Source: Fuscibacter oryzae
GTDB taxonomy: Bacteria > Pseudomonadota > Alphaproteobacteria > Rhodobacterales > Rhodobacteraceae
DNA: 64,000 nt
Direction: 5' to 3'
Assembly: GCF_016765795.1 (NCBI RefSeq)
Contig: NZ_JAESVP010000001.1
Location: 434,001-498,000 of the forward strand
The translations under genes and the position numbers were made by a program. A model generated the notes under the pieces. It saw only the letters and a program-made list of their open reading frames with translations, was not told the DNA's origin and made no database searches. Shown piece after piece: positions 44,365 to 51,498 of this stretch (the first letter of the stretch is position 1; each line of letters opens with the position of its first letter).

Positions 44365-44745
44365 ATGACCGACACCCCCCGCCTCAACTTCAAGGAAATG
44401 TGCGCCCGGTTCGACGTGACCCCGCGCACCTTGCGTTATTACGAATACATCGAACTGCTCGCCCCACAGAAAGAGGGCCGCGCCCGGTTCTACAGCCCGC
44501 GAGAGGTGGCGCGCATGACGCTGATCTTGCGCGGCCGTCGCTTTGGCTTCTCGCTGGAGGAGATTCGCCAATGGCTGCTGATCTACGGCAAGAAGGGCGA
44601 AAAGCAGCAGTTGGAGGCGTGGCTGCAAATGGCCGACCGGCAATTGGCCGAGCTTGACCGCCAACGCAGCGAGCTTGATGGCACGATTGACGACCTGCGC
44701 AGCCTGCGCACCACTGCGGCGAACGAATTGGCCAAGCACGACTGA
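44365..44745 (+). CDS. MerR-family regulator (first of tandem pair)
   Basis: The 126-residue protein has an N-terminal MerR HTH (FKEMCARFDVTPRTLRYYEY, then ELLAPQKEGRARFYS) and a C-terminal dimerisation coiled coil (LEAWLQMADRQLAELDRQRS). It has no metal-binding cysteines. A strong AAGAGGAA site precedes the ATG at 44365. Its closest relative in the window is the next gene; the two share the GRRFGFSLEEIRQ/GKRFGFSLEEIRQ block. MerR proteins beside acyl-CoA dehydrogenases (LiuR type) control acyl-CoA degradation, so this is a likely regulator of the downstream genes. Confidence 0.9.
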   Translation: MTDTPRLNFKEMCARFDVTPRTLRYYEYIELLAPQKEGRARFYSPREVARMTLILRGRRFGFSLEEIRQWLLIYGKKGEKQQLEAWLQMADRQLAELDRQRSELDGTIDDLRSLRTTAANELAKHD

Positions 44746-44770
44746 GCCGACATCACGTCACATCCGTTTC

Positions 44771-44816
44771 TGACGCCACGTCATATTTACGTTAACGTCA
44801 ACTTTGCTCCTATCAT
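44771..44816 (+). promoter_or_regulatory. ACGT-type dyads and promoter before second merR
   Basis: Two dyads are seen: TGACG-CCA-CGTCA (44771-44783) and a 16-bp element, TTTACGTTAACGTCAA (44786-44801), with a perfect ACGTTAACGT core. TTTACG (44786-44791) and TATCAT (44811-44816) are 19 bp apart, the stretched spacing typical of MerR-activated promoters. LiuR-type sites in other proteobacteria are also ACGT-rich palindromes. Confidence 0.55.
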
Positions 44817-44848
44817 GGTATCCGAACCGCCTGGGCTGCCCCCGCGCA

Positions 44849-45259
44849 ATGGACACCATGACCCGACACACAACCGACACCCTGACGATCCGCCAGATGT
44901 GCGACGCTTTCGGCGTTACCCCCCGCACCTTGCGCTTTTATGAGGCGAAAGAGCTGCTGTCCCCGCTGCGGCAGGGCACGCGGCGGCTGTTCTCTCACAA
45001 AGACCGCGCGCGGTTGACGCTGATCCTGCGCGGAAAACGCTTTGGCTTTTCGCTAGAGGAAATCCGGCAGCTTCTGGGCATGTATGACCCCGCAGGCTCG
45101 AACGGGGCGCAGTTGGAAAAGACCCATGAAATCGCGCTGGAACGCCTTGCCCTGATGGAAGCGCAGCGCGCCGACCTTGATATCGCGATCACCGAACTCA
45201 AAGGGCAGCTGGTTGAAATTCAGGGCAGGATCGCCCGGTTTCGCGCCGCCGCCGAATGA
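44849..45259 (+). CDS. MerR-family regulator (second of tandem pair)
   Basis: The 136-residue protein has the HTH IRQMCDAFGVTPRTLRFYEAKELL and a C-terminal helix (EIALERLALMEAQRADLDIA). It has no cysteine and is paralogous to the preceding MerR. The start may be ATG 44849 or 44858; both keep the HTH. It lies 25 bp before the acyl-CoA dehydrogenase gene, so it is probably the first gene of the beta-oxidation transcript and autoregulated through the dyads upstream. Confidence 0.9.
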   Translation: MDTMTRHTTDTLTIRQMCDAFGVTPRTLRFYEAKELLSPLRQGTRRLFSHKDRARLTLILRGKRFGFSLEEIRQLLGMYDPAGSNGAQLEKTHEIALERLALMEAQRADLDIAITELKGQLVEIQGRIARFRAAAE

Positions 45260-45284
45260 CTGACCACGACGGGAGGAGCCGCCG

Positions 45285-47057
45285 ATGACCACCTATACCG
45301 CACCCTTGAAGGATATGCAGTTCCTGCTGCATGACGTCCTGAACATCACGCAATCCGACACTCCCGGTTATGCCGATCTGGACGCAGGCTTCACCTCGGC
45401 CGTGCTGGAAGAGGCGGCAAAGCTGGCGCAAGACGTACTGGCCCCGCTGAACGCCGTGGGCGACCGGATGGGCTGTGTGCTGGAAAACGGCGTCGTCCGC
45501 ACCCCCACCGGTTTCAAGGCCGCGTTCGACCAGATCCGCGAGGGCGGCTGGACGGCGCTCGACTGCGACCCCGAGTATGGCGGTCAGGGTCTGCCCTACC
45601 TGATGAACTCGGTCGTCGGCGAAATCTTCGTCTCGGCCAACATGGCGTTCAACATGTATCAGGGCCTGACCCACGGTGCCTATTCCGCAATCCATGCCCA
45701 TGGCACGGCTGAACAAAAGGCCAAATACTTGCCCAAGATGGTGACCTGCGAATGGACCGGCACCATGAACCTGACCGAACCGCATTGCGGCACCGATCTG
45801 GGCCTGATGCGCACCAAGGCAGAGCCGCAGGCCGATGGCAGCTATCTCATCACCGGACAGAAGATTTTCATCTCGGCCGGCGATCATGACATGGCCGACA
45901 ACATCATCCATCTGGTGCTGGCCAAGGCCCCCGGCGGCGGTGAGGGGACCAAGGGCATCTCGTTGTTCATCGTCCCCAAATTCCTCGTGAACGATGATGG
46001 CACCCCCGGCGCGCGCAACGCGGTATCCGTCGGCAAGGTTGAAGAAAAGATGGGCATTCACGGCAATGCCACCTGCGTGCTGAACTATGACGGGGCGACC
46101 GGCTGGCTGCTGGGTGACCTGCACAAAGGCATGCGCGCCATGTTCACCATGATGAACGAGGCGCGTCTGGGTGTCGGCCTGCAAGGTTATGCCGTGGCCG
46201 AGGCCGCCTATCAGAACAGCCTTTCCTATGCCAAAGACCGCCTGCAAGGCCGCGACGTGACAGGGGCCAAGAACCCCAAAGGCCCCGCCGATCCGCTGAT
46301 CGTACACCCTGATATCCGCCGCAACCTGATGGATCAGAAATCCTTCGTCGAAGGTGCTCGCGCCTTGACCTTCTGGGGTGCCAGCCTGATTGACGCCGCC
46401 CACCATGGCGACGCGGCGGCAGACGGGCTGATCGGCCTGCTGACGCCGGTGATCAAGGGGTTTCAGACCGACAAGGGCTTTGACATGGCGGTGCAGGCCC
46501 AGCAAATCTGGGGCGGGCACGGCTATATCGAGGAACAGGGCATGTCTCAGTTCGTCCGCGACGCCCGCATTGCGCAAATCTACGAAGGGGCCAACGGCGT
46601 GCAGGCGCTGGACCTCGTGGGCCGCAAGCTGGCGCAGGATGGCGGCAAGCATGTCATGGCCTTCTTTGAGCTGGTCAAGGCCGAGTGCAAGGCCCATGAC
46701 GGCGATGACCGCATGAAGCCGTTCACCGATGCCCTGAAAGCGGCGTCAAAACAGATGCAGGCTGCAGGCATGTTTTTCATGGCAAACGGCATGAAGAACC
46801 CCAATGCGGCGCTGTCCGGCAGCTACGATTTCATGCACCTGATGGGCCATGTCTGTCTTGGCCTGATGTGGACCCGCATGGCCAAGGCGGCCTATGCCGC
46901 GCTGGATGCAGGCGGCGGCGATACCGGCTTTCTGGAAACCAAGGTCGCAACCGGGCGCTATTACATGGCCCGGCAACTGCCCGCCTGCGCCATGCACCTT
47001 GCCCGCATCGAAAGCGGGGCCGATCCGGTCATGGCACTGGCCGCCGAGGCGTTCTAA
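45285..47057 (+). CDS. Acyl-CoA dehydrogenase with C-terminal extension
   Basis: The 590-residue flavoprotein has an N-terminal ACAD_N-type helix segment, the FAD/acyl core ([25 protein letters not shown]), [28 protein letters not shown] with the conserved glycine-rich turn, and a C-terminal acyl-CoA dehydrogenase-like domain of about 120 residues. [17 protein letters not shown] carries the likely catalytic glutamate. It introduces the first double bond in beta-oxidation. A GGGAGGAG site precedes the ATG. The thiolase and FadJ-type enzyme for later steps lie downstream. Confidence 0.93.
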   Translation: MTTYTAPLKDMQFLLHDVLNITQSDTPGYADLDAGFTSAVLEEAAKLAQDVLAPLNAVGDRMGCVLENGVVRTPTGFKAAFDQIREGGWTALDCDPEYGGQGLPYLMNSVVGEIFVSANMAFNMYQGLTHGAYSAIHAHGTAEQKAKYLPKMVTCEWTGTMNLTEPHCGTDLGLMRTKAEPQADGSYLITGQKIFISAGDHDMADNIIHLVLAKAPGGGEGTKGISLFIVPKFLVNDDGTPGARNAVSVGKVEEKMGIHGNATCVLNYDGATGWLLGDLHKGMRAMFTMMNEARLGVGLQGYAVAEAAYQNSLSYAKDRLQGRDVTGAKNPKGPADPLIVHPDIRRNLMDQKSFVEGARALTFWGASLIDAAHHGDAAADGLIGLLTPVIKGFQTDKGFDMAVQAQQIWGGHGYIEEQGMSQFVRDARIAQIYEGANGVQALDLVGRKLAQDGGKHVMAFFELVKAECKAHDGDDRMKPFTDALKAASKQMQAAGMFFMANGMKNPNAALSGSYDFMHLMGHVCLGLMWTRMAKAAYAALDAGGGDTGFLETKVATGRYYMARQLPACAMHLARIESGADPVMALAAEAF

Positions 47058-47116
47058 GCTGTCAGCAAATTCCTTGAAGAAAGGAATTTGCGCCCAGCCC
47101 GACCGGAGGTTCCCAG

Positions 47117-47329
47117 ATGCCCAAGCGTTTCCGCCTGACCCGCCGTTTTCCCGTCGCGATGACCGAAGAAGGCTATCGCCGGCTGAAACGCTTTGCCACC
47201 GATGCGGGCCTAGATGAAGGCGAGGCGCTGTCGTTCCTGTTCGAGCATTTCGACAGCGTGATGCACAAGGACAACCTGACCCACCGGCTCAGGCTGTTCA
47301 ATTCGGAGCTGGAAGACCGCAAACGCTGA
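47117..47329 (+). CDS. Small basic protein with ribbon-helix-helix-like pattern
   Basis: The 70-residue protein has a strong CCGGAGG ribosome site. The N-terminus is very basic (MPKRFRLTRRFPVAMTEEGY). The pattern strand (RFPVAMT), helix (EEGYRRLKRFATDAG), turn and helix (DEGEALSFLFEHFDSVM) resembles Arc/CopG ribbon-helix-helix DNA-binding proteins. I do not recognise the exact family. It lies 60 bp after the acyl-CoA dehydrogenase gene and is likely co-transcribed, so it could tune the cluster. The RHH call is by pattern only. Confidence 0.65.
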   Translation: MPKRFRLTRRFPVAMTEEGYRRLKRFATDAGLDEGEALSFLFEHFDSVMHKDNLTHRLRLFNSELEDRKR

Positions 47330-47353
47330 TCGGCGTGCAGGCGGAAACGGCGG

Positions 47354-47390
47354 ACGCCTCCGGCGGGGGAGTATTTGGGCCAAGAGGAAG
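47354..47390 (-). repeat. Dispersed intergenic repeat, half-copy (47.3 kb)
   Basis: GCCTCCGGCGGGGGAGTATTT continues GGGCCAAGAGGAAG. Read on the minus strand it gives CTTCCTCTTGGCCC-AAATACTCCC, matching the copies at 47531 and 54421. It faces the copy at 47531 in inverted orientation across about 140 bp. Confidence 0.75.
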
Positions 47391-47404
47391 ACCGGTTGGT
47401 CCCC

Positions 47405-47455
47405 CCCTGTCCCATCATCACCCCCGGCTTGGCTATCCAGTTGGATGGGACAGGG
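47405..47455. repeat. 12-bp perfect inverted repeat between GC repeats
   Basis: CCCTGTCCCATC (47405-47416) pairs exactly with GATGGGACAGGG (47444-47455) around a 27-base loop. It sits centrally in the 281-bp gene-free stretch 47330-47610, between two facing copies of the dispersed repeat. It could form a long RNA hairpin or cruciform. Confidence 0.75.
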
Positions 47456-47530
47456 CTTCCCCTTGGGCGGCCATCGGCTCTCCAGCCTGTGCCGTAACGG
47501 AAGACTTGCAGGAGAAGGGTTAACAAATCC

Positions 47531-47582
47531 TTCTTCCTCTTGGCGAAAATACTCCGCGGGGGTGCGGGGGCGCGAAGCCCCC
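47531..47582 (+). repeat. Dispersed intergenic repeat copy 2 (with hairpin)
   Basis: TTCTTCCTCTTGGCGAAAAT leads into ACTCCGCGGGGGTGC, then a 6-bp stem GGGGGC (47566-47571)/GCCCCC (47577-47582) with GCGAA loop. The layout equals copy 1 at 39350-39398. AGAAGG/CCTTCT (47513-47518, 47529-47534) adds a second small dyad just before it. Confidence 0.75.
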
Positions 47583-47610
47583 GCTCTTCGGCAGCAAACA
47601 GGAGGAACGC

Positions 47611-48249
47611 ATGACAGCACAACTCTACTGCTTTGGCGAAAGCGGCAATGCCTACAAGGTGGCGCTGATGCTGACGCTGACCGCCACCCCTTGGCAGCCG
47701 GTCTTCGTCGATTTCTTCAACGGCGCGGCCCGCGGCCCGGCTTTTCGCGCGATCAACGAGATGGGCGAGGTGCCGGTGCTGGTGATGGGCGGACGAACGC
47801 TGACACAATCTGCCGTGATGCTGCGCCATCTGGCCAAGGCGACCGGCCAGTTCGGCTGGACGACCGAGGAGGAGGAAGACGAAATCCTGCGCTGGCTGAT
47901 GTGGGACAACCACAAGCTTTCGACACAAGTAGGCACCACCCGCTTTCTGATGAACTTCCTGCCTGCCGACAAGCGCCCCGAACAGGCCATTGCGTTCCTG
48001 CAAGGCCGCCTCAAGGCCGCTTACACGATCCTGAACAACCATCTTGCCAGCCGTGATTGGGTGGTCGCCGGGCGCGCGACCATTGCCGACTTGTCGCTGT
48101 GTTCCTACCTTTATTACCAAGAGCCTTTCGGCTTTGCGCGTGCCGATTGGCCCCATATCGACGCCTGGCTAGCCCGCATCGCGGCGCTGCCCGGCTGGCA
48201 ACACCCCTATGATCTGATGAGCCGGGCCTTCCCGCCCGCCACCGCCTGA
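47611..48249 (+). CDS. Glutathione S-transferase family protein
   Basis: The 212-residue protein has an N-terminal thioredoxin-fold domain (AQLYCFGESGNAYKVALMLT with a Ser/Asn start region; GEVPVLVMGGRTLTQSAVMLRHL gives the cis-Pro and Gln-Ser glutathione-binding pair) and a helical C-terminal domain with VVAGRATIADLSLCSYLYY. An AGGAGG site precedes the ATG. It sits inside the beta-oxidation cluster between the acyl-CoA dehydrogenase and the thiolase, so a role in removing electrophilic enoyl products is possible but unproven. Confidence 0.9.
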   Translation: MTAQLYCFGESGNAYKVALMLTLTATPWQPVFVDFFNGAARGPAFRAINEMGEVPVLVMGGRTLTQSAVMLRHLAKATGQFGWTTEEEEDEILRWLMWDNHKLSTQVGTTRFLMNFLPADKRPEQAIAFLQGRLKAAYTILNNHLASRDWVVAGRATIADLSLCSYLYYQEPFGFARADWPHIDAWLARIAALPGWQHPYDLMSRAFPPATA

Positions 48250-48259
48250 GGAGACCCCT

Positions 48260-49471
48260 ATGACCGAAGCCTATATCTACGATTCCGTTCGCAGCCCGCG
48301 CGGCAAGGGTCGCGCCGACGGCGCGCTGCATGAGGTTACCTCGGTGTCGCTTTCGGCGCAGATGCTGAACGCGGTCAAGGACCGGAGCGGCCTGACCGGC
48401 CATGCGGTTGAGGATGTGATCTGGGGCAATGTCACGCAGGTGGGTGAACAGGGCGGCTGCCTTGCGCGCTCTGCCGTGCTGCTGTCAGATCTGGATCAGT
48501 CGATCCCCGGCCTTGCCATCAATCGCTTTTGCGCCAGCGGGATGGAGGCGGTGAACCTGGCCGCCAATCAGGTGCGGGGCGGGGCGGGGCAGGCCTATAT
48601 CGCTGGCGGGGTTGAGATGATGGGCCGCGTGGCGATGGGCAGCGACGGGGCGGCGATTGCCGTTGACCCGACGCTGGCCATGAAAACCTATTTCGTGCCG
48701 CAAGGCATCAGCGCCGACATCATCGCCACCGAATACGGGTTCACCCGCGAACAGGCCGATGCGCTGGCGGTGGAATCTCAGCGCCGCGCCGCTGCGGCTT
48801 GGGCGGACAACCGCTTTGCCCGCTCCATCGTTCCGGTCAAGGACCAGAACGGCCTGACCATCCTCGCCCATGACGAATACATGCGCCCCGGCACCAATGT
48901 GGCGGCGCTGGGGAAACTGGACGCCAGCTTCAAGATGATGGGCGAGGTGATGCCCGGCTTCGACAAGGTGGCGATGATGAAATATCCGCATCTGGAGCGG
49001 ATCACCCATATCCACCACGCCGGGAATTCCTCTGGCATCGTCGATGGCGCGGCGGCCATTCTGATCGGCAACAAGGAATTCGGGCTGGCCCATGGCCTGA
49101 AACCGCGCGCGAAAATCCGCGCCACGGCCAAGATCGGCACCGATCCCACCATCATGCTGACCGGCCCGGTTCCGGTGACGGAAAAGATTCTGAAAGACAG
49201 CGGCATGTCGATAAAAGACATCGACCTGTTCGAGGTGAACGAGGCTTTCGCTGCCGTCGTCCTGCGCTTCATGCAGGCGTTTCATGTGGACCCGGCCATC
49301 GTCAACGTCAACGGCGGGGCCATCGCCATGGGCCACCCGCTGGGGGCATCGGGGGCCATCATCATCGGCACCCTGCTGGATGAATTGGAGCGTTCGGGCA
49401 AGGGCGTGGGCCTTGCCACGTTGTGCATCGCCTCTGGCATGGGGGCCGCCACCATCATCGAGCGGGTCTGA
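48260..49471 (+). CDS. fadA: Acetyl-CoA C-acyltransferase (thiolase)
   Basis: The 403-residue thiolase has nucleophile Cys91 (NRFCASGMEAV), His359 (AMGHPLGASG) and second catalytic Cys389 (LCIASGMGAA), so it is complete. It cleaves 3-ketoacyl-CoA to acetyl-CoA and a shortened acyl-CoA. GAGGAG precedes the ATG by a short spacer. It is the FadA partner of the FadJ/FadB-type protein encoded 2 kb downstream. The intervening NTF2-like and cupin genes make this cluster unusual. Confidence 0.93.
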   Translation: MTEAYIYDSVRSPRGKGRADGALHEVTSVSLSAQMLNAVKDRSGLTGHAVEDVIWGNVTQVGEQGGCLARSAVLLSDLDQSIPGLAINRFCASGMEAVNLAANQVRGGAGQAYIAGGVEMMGRVAMGSDGAAIAVDPTLAMKTYFVPQGISADIIATEYGFTREQADALAVESQRRAAAAWADNRFARSIVPVKDQNGLTILAHDEYMRPGTNVAALGKLDASFKMMGEVMPGFDKVAMMKYPHLERITHIHHAGNSSGIVDGAAAILIGNKEFGLAHGLKPRAKIRATAKIGTDPTIMLTGPVPVTEKILKDSGMSIKDIDLFEVNEAFAAVVLRFMQAFHVDPAIVNVNGGAIAMGHPLGASGAIIIGTLLDELERSGKGVGLATLCIASGMGAATIIERV

Positions 49472-49590
49472 CACCATGCCTCGCCGCCAGCCGCCAGATT
49501 CCGCCGACTGCCGTAGCGTCACTTGCCTTGCGGCCTTGAAAAAGGTCATACAGGCTGACCATCTCGCGGGCTTCGCGAGTGAGGGTGACG

Positions 49591-49995
49591 ATGTACGGAC
49601 GAATTGCAAATCTGATGGCCTGGCGGGCTGGCCTGATGATGGCAGGCTGCGCGGACGCTTTGGCGCGCGAGCATCTGTATCCCTATGCCGTCTATTTCGG
49701 CGACCGCTTGCAAGCCATGCCGTCCTCGACAGAGCTGGTGCAGGCCTACCGCACCATTCACGGCGCCCTGACGGCCCTTGGCGCGCGCCAGTTGGAGGCG
49801 CGGGTCATCGCCCTGGGTCTGCCCAAGGGCGGGCGCTTTCGGATCTGGGTCGATTGGTGGGCCGAACTGGACGACGGGTCGTGCAGGCTGGTGGCGCAAA
49901 CCGTGGAATACATGCGCGAGACGGCCGAAGGCTCGCGCTGCGAAATGACCGAATGCAGCGGTTGGGCGCCGCCTGCATCCATCGCGGCCCGCTAG
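49591..49995 (+). CDS. Uncharacterised protein, possible NTF2/SnoaL-like or thioesterase-like fold
   Basis: The 134-residue protein is not confidently placed in a family. The N-terminus (MYGRIANLMAWRAGLMMAGC) is helical. The second half alternates strands (FRIWVDWWAELDDGSCRLVAQTVEYM), suggesting an NTF2-like cone. ATG 49591 follows GAGGGTG; GTG codons at 49579 and 49585 are in frame but lack a better ribosome site. It lies between thiolase and cupin genes, all rightward, with a 119-bp gap before it that may hold a promoter. Confidence 0.6.
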   Translation: MYGRIANLMAWRAGLMMAGCADALAREHLYPYAVYFGDRLQAMPSSTELVQAYRTIHGALTALGARQLEARVIALGLPKGGRFRIWVDWWAELDDGSCRLVAQTVEYMRETAEGSRCEMTECSGWAPPASIAAR

Positions 49996-50056
49996 CGGCC
50001 CTTGCCGCGCCTTTCGGGCCGCCCGCAACAGGCAGCACGCAAAGGGAGGCGCACTG

Positions 50057-50527
50057 ATGCCCAAACTCGACCTTACCAAAGTTCCGGTCAAGACCGGCTC
50101 GATCTACCCCGAACCCTATGCCTCAATGATGAAGGGCCGCAGTTCGCTGCGCTTGGGCGATGCGGCTGGGCTGACGCAGTTCGGCGTCAACCTTGTCATG
50201 CTGGAACCGGGCGCGGTTTCCAGCTTGCGCCACTGGCACATGGCCGAAGACGAATTCGTCATGGTGACCGAGGGTGAATGCGTCATGGTGCAGGACGATG
50301 GCGAAACCGTGATGCGGGTGGGCGATTGTGCGGGCTTTCCCGCCGGGTCCACCAACGGCCACCATTTCCTGAACCGCAGCGACAAACCCGCCAAGTTTCT
50401 GGTGATCGGCAGCAAGGCCAAGCGAGAGGTCGCCACCTATTCCGACCACGATTTCGCAATCGAAATCGAGGGCGGCAAGGCGCGCTTTACCTATCGTGAC
50501 GGCACCGACTGGAAAGGTGTGCGGTGA
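50057..50527 (+). CDS. Single-domain cupin protein
   Basis: The 156-residue protein has cupin motif 1 RHWHMAEDEFVMVTEG (two His and a Glu as metal ligands) and motif 2 GDCAGFPAGSTNGHH (last His). It has the full set for Fe, Mn or Zn binding. The N-terminal KTGSIYPEPYASMMKGRSS and SLRLGDAAGLTQFGVNL are shared with proteins annotated as cupins of unknown function. It overlaps the next gene, a double cupin, by 4 bp. Function unknown: enzyme (isomerase/dioxygenase) or sensor. Confidence 0.85.
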   Translation: MPKLDLTKVPVKTGSIYPEPYASMMKGRSSLRLGDAAGLTQFGVNLVMLEPGAVSSLRHWHMAEDEFVMVTEGECVMVQDDGETVMRVGDCAGFPAGSTNGHHFLNRSDKPAKFLVIGSKAKREVATYSDHDFAIEIEGGKARFTYRDGTDWKGVR

Positions 50528-51498
50528 AGGTCGACCCCGCCCTTGCCCCGCTGAACCGCGCAGACAACGGCACGGAAACGCTGCATCTGTCTGATGCGGG
50601 CGGGCTGCGGCAATTCGGTTGCTATTTGGAAACCCTGCCGCCCGGCGCAGGCTCGTCCGACCGCCACTGGCATTCGCATGAGGATGAGTTCCTGTTTCTG
50701 CTGTCGGGCAGCACCGTGGTGATCGACAATTTCGGTGAACACCTGCTGTCCCCCGGCGATGCCATCTGCTGGCCGCATGGCGAGGCGAATGCCCACCGGG
50801 TGGAAAACCGGGGCGACCAGCCCTGCCGCTATCTGATCCTCGGTTCGCGCGTTGAACGCGACATCTGCCACTACCCAGACCTTGGCCGCCGCCTGATCAA
50901 CACGCCGACCACCTGGGCTGTGGTCGCCGACGATGGCACCCACCTGCGCGGTGGCGATCTGCCAGCGTATCTGCTGAACCTGTCGCCGCTCTGGGGTCAA
51001 CCCGCCGAAGGCCCACCCCAAACCCGCATCCTGCCCGCCGCTGCCCGCGCATGGGTGGATGAGGGCGCTTTGACCCACCCGATCATCGGCGGCGGCCTTG
51101 GCCCCTATCGCCACTCCGTTCTGGGCGACCTTGGTGGCCTGTCACAATTCGGCGTCCATTTGGAAGAGCTTCCCCCCGGCAGCCAGTCCTCTTTCCGCCA
51201 CTGGCATGAGGGCGAGGATGAGATGATCCACCTCCTCTCCGGCACCGTCATTCTGGTCGAGAACACCGAGACCGCCCTGCACCCCGGCGATACCGCCGCT
51301 TGGCCTGCGGGCCAACCCATCGGACATCAGTTGCAGAACCGCAGCGACGCACCCGCGATTTACCTGACCATCGGCACCCGGCATGTCCGCGATGTCATCC
51401 ATTATTCCGATCATGACCTGATCACCCACAAGGACGGCAAGGCCCGCCGCTATCTGCACCGCGACGGCACGCCTTACCCGCAAGGAGGACCCAAATGA
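50524..51498 (+). CDS. Double-cupin (bicupin) protein
   Basis: The 324-residue protein carries two complete cupin domains: DRHWHSHEDEFLFLLSG with GDAICWPHGEANAH in the first, and FRHWHEGEDEMIHLLSG with GDTAAWPAGQPIGH in the second. Each resembles the adjacent single cupin, so the set looks like a tandem duplication of one gene. It starts at GTG (50524), overlapping the previous stop, and overlaps the FadJ-type gene by 4 bp. The strict coupling implies that it works with beta-oxidation or a side reaction of it. Confidence 0.85.
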   Translation: MKVDPALAPLNRADNGTETLHLSDAGGLRQFGCYLETLPPGAGSSDRHWHSHEDEFLFLLSGSTVVIDNFGEHLLSPGDAICWPHGEANAHRVENRGDQPCRYLILGSRVERDICHYPDLGRRLINTPTTWAVVADDGTHLRGGDLPAYLLNLSPLWGQPAEGPPQTRILPAAARAWVDEGALTHPIIGGGLGPYRHSVLGDLGGLSQFGVHLEELPPGSQSSFRHWHEGEDEMIHLLSGTVILVENTETALHPGDTAAWPAGQPIGHQLQNRSDAPAIYLTIGTRHVRDVIHYSDHDLITHKDGKARRYLHRDGTPYPQGGPK

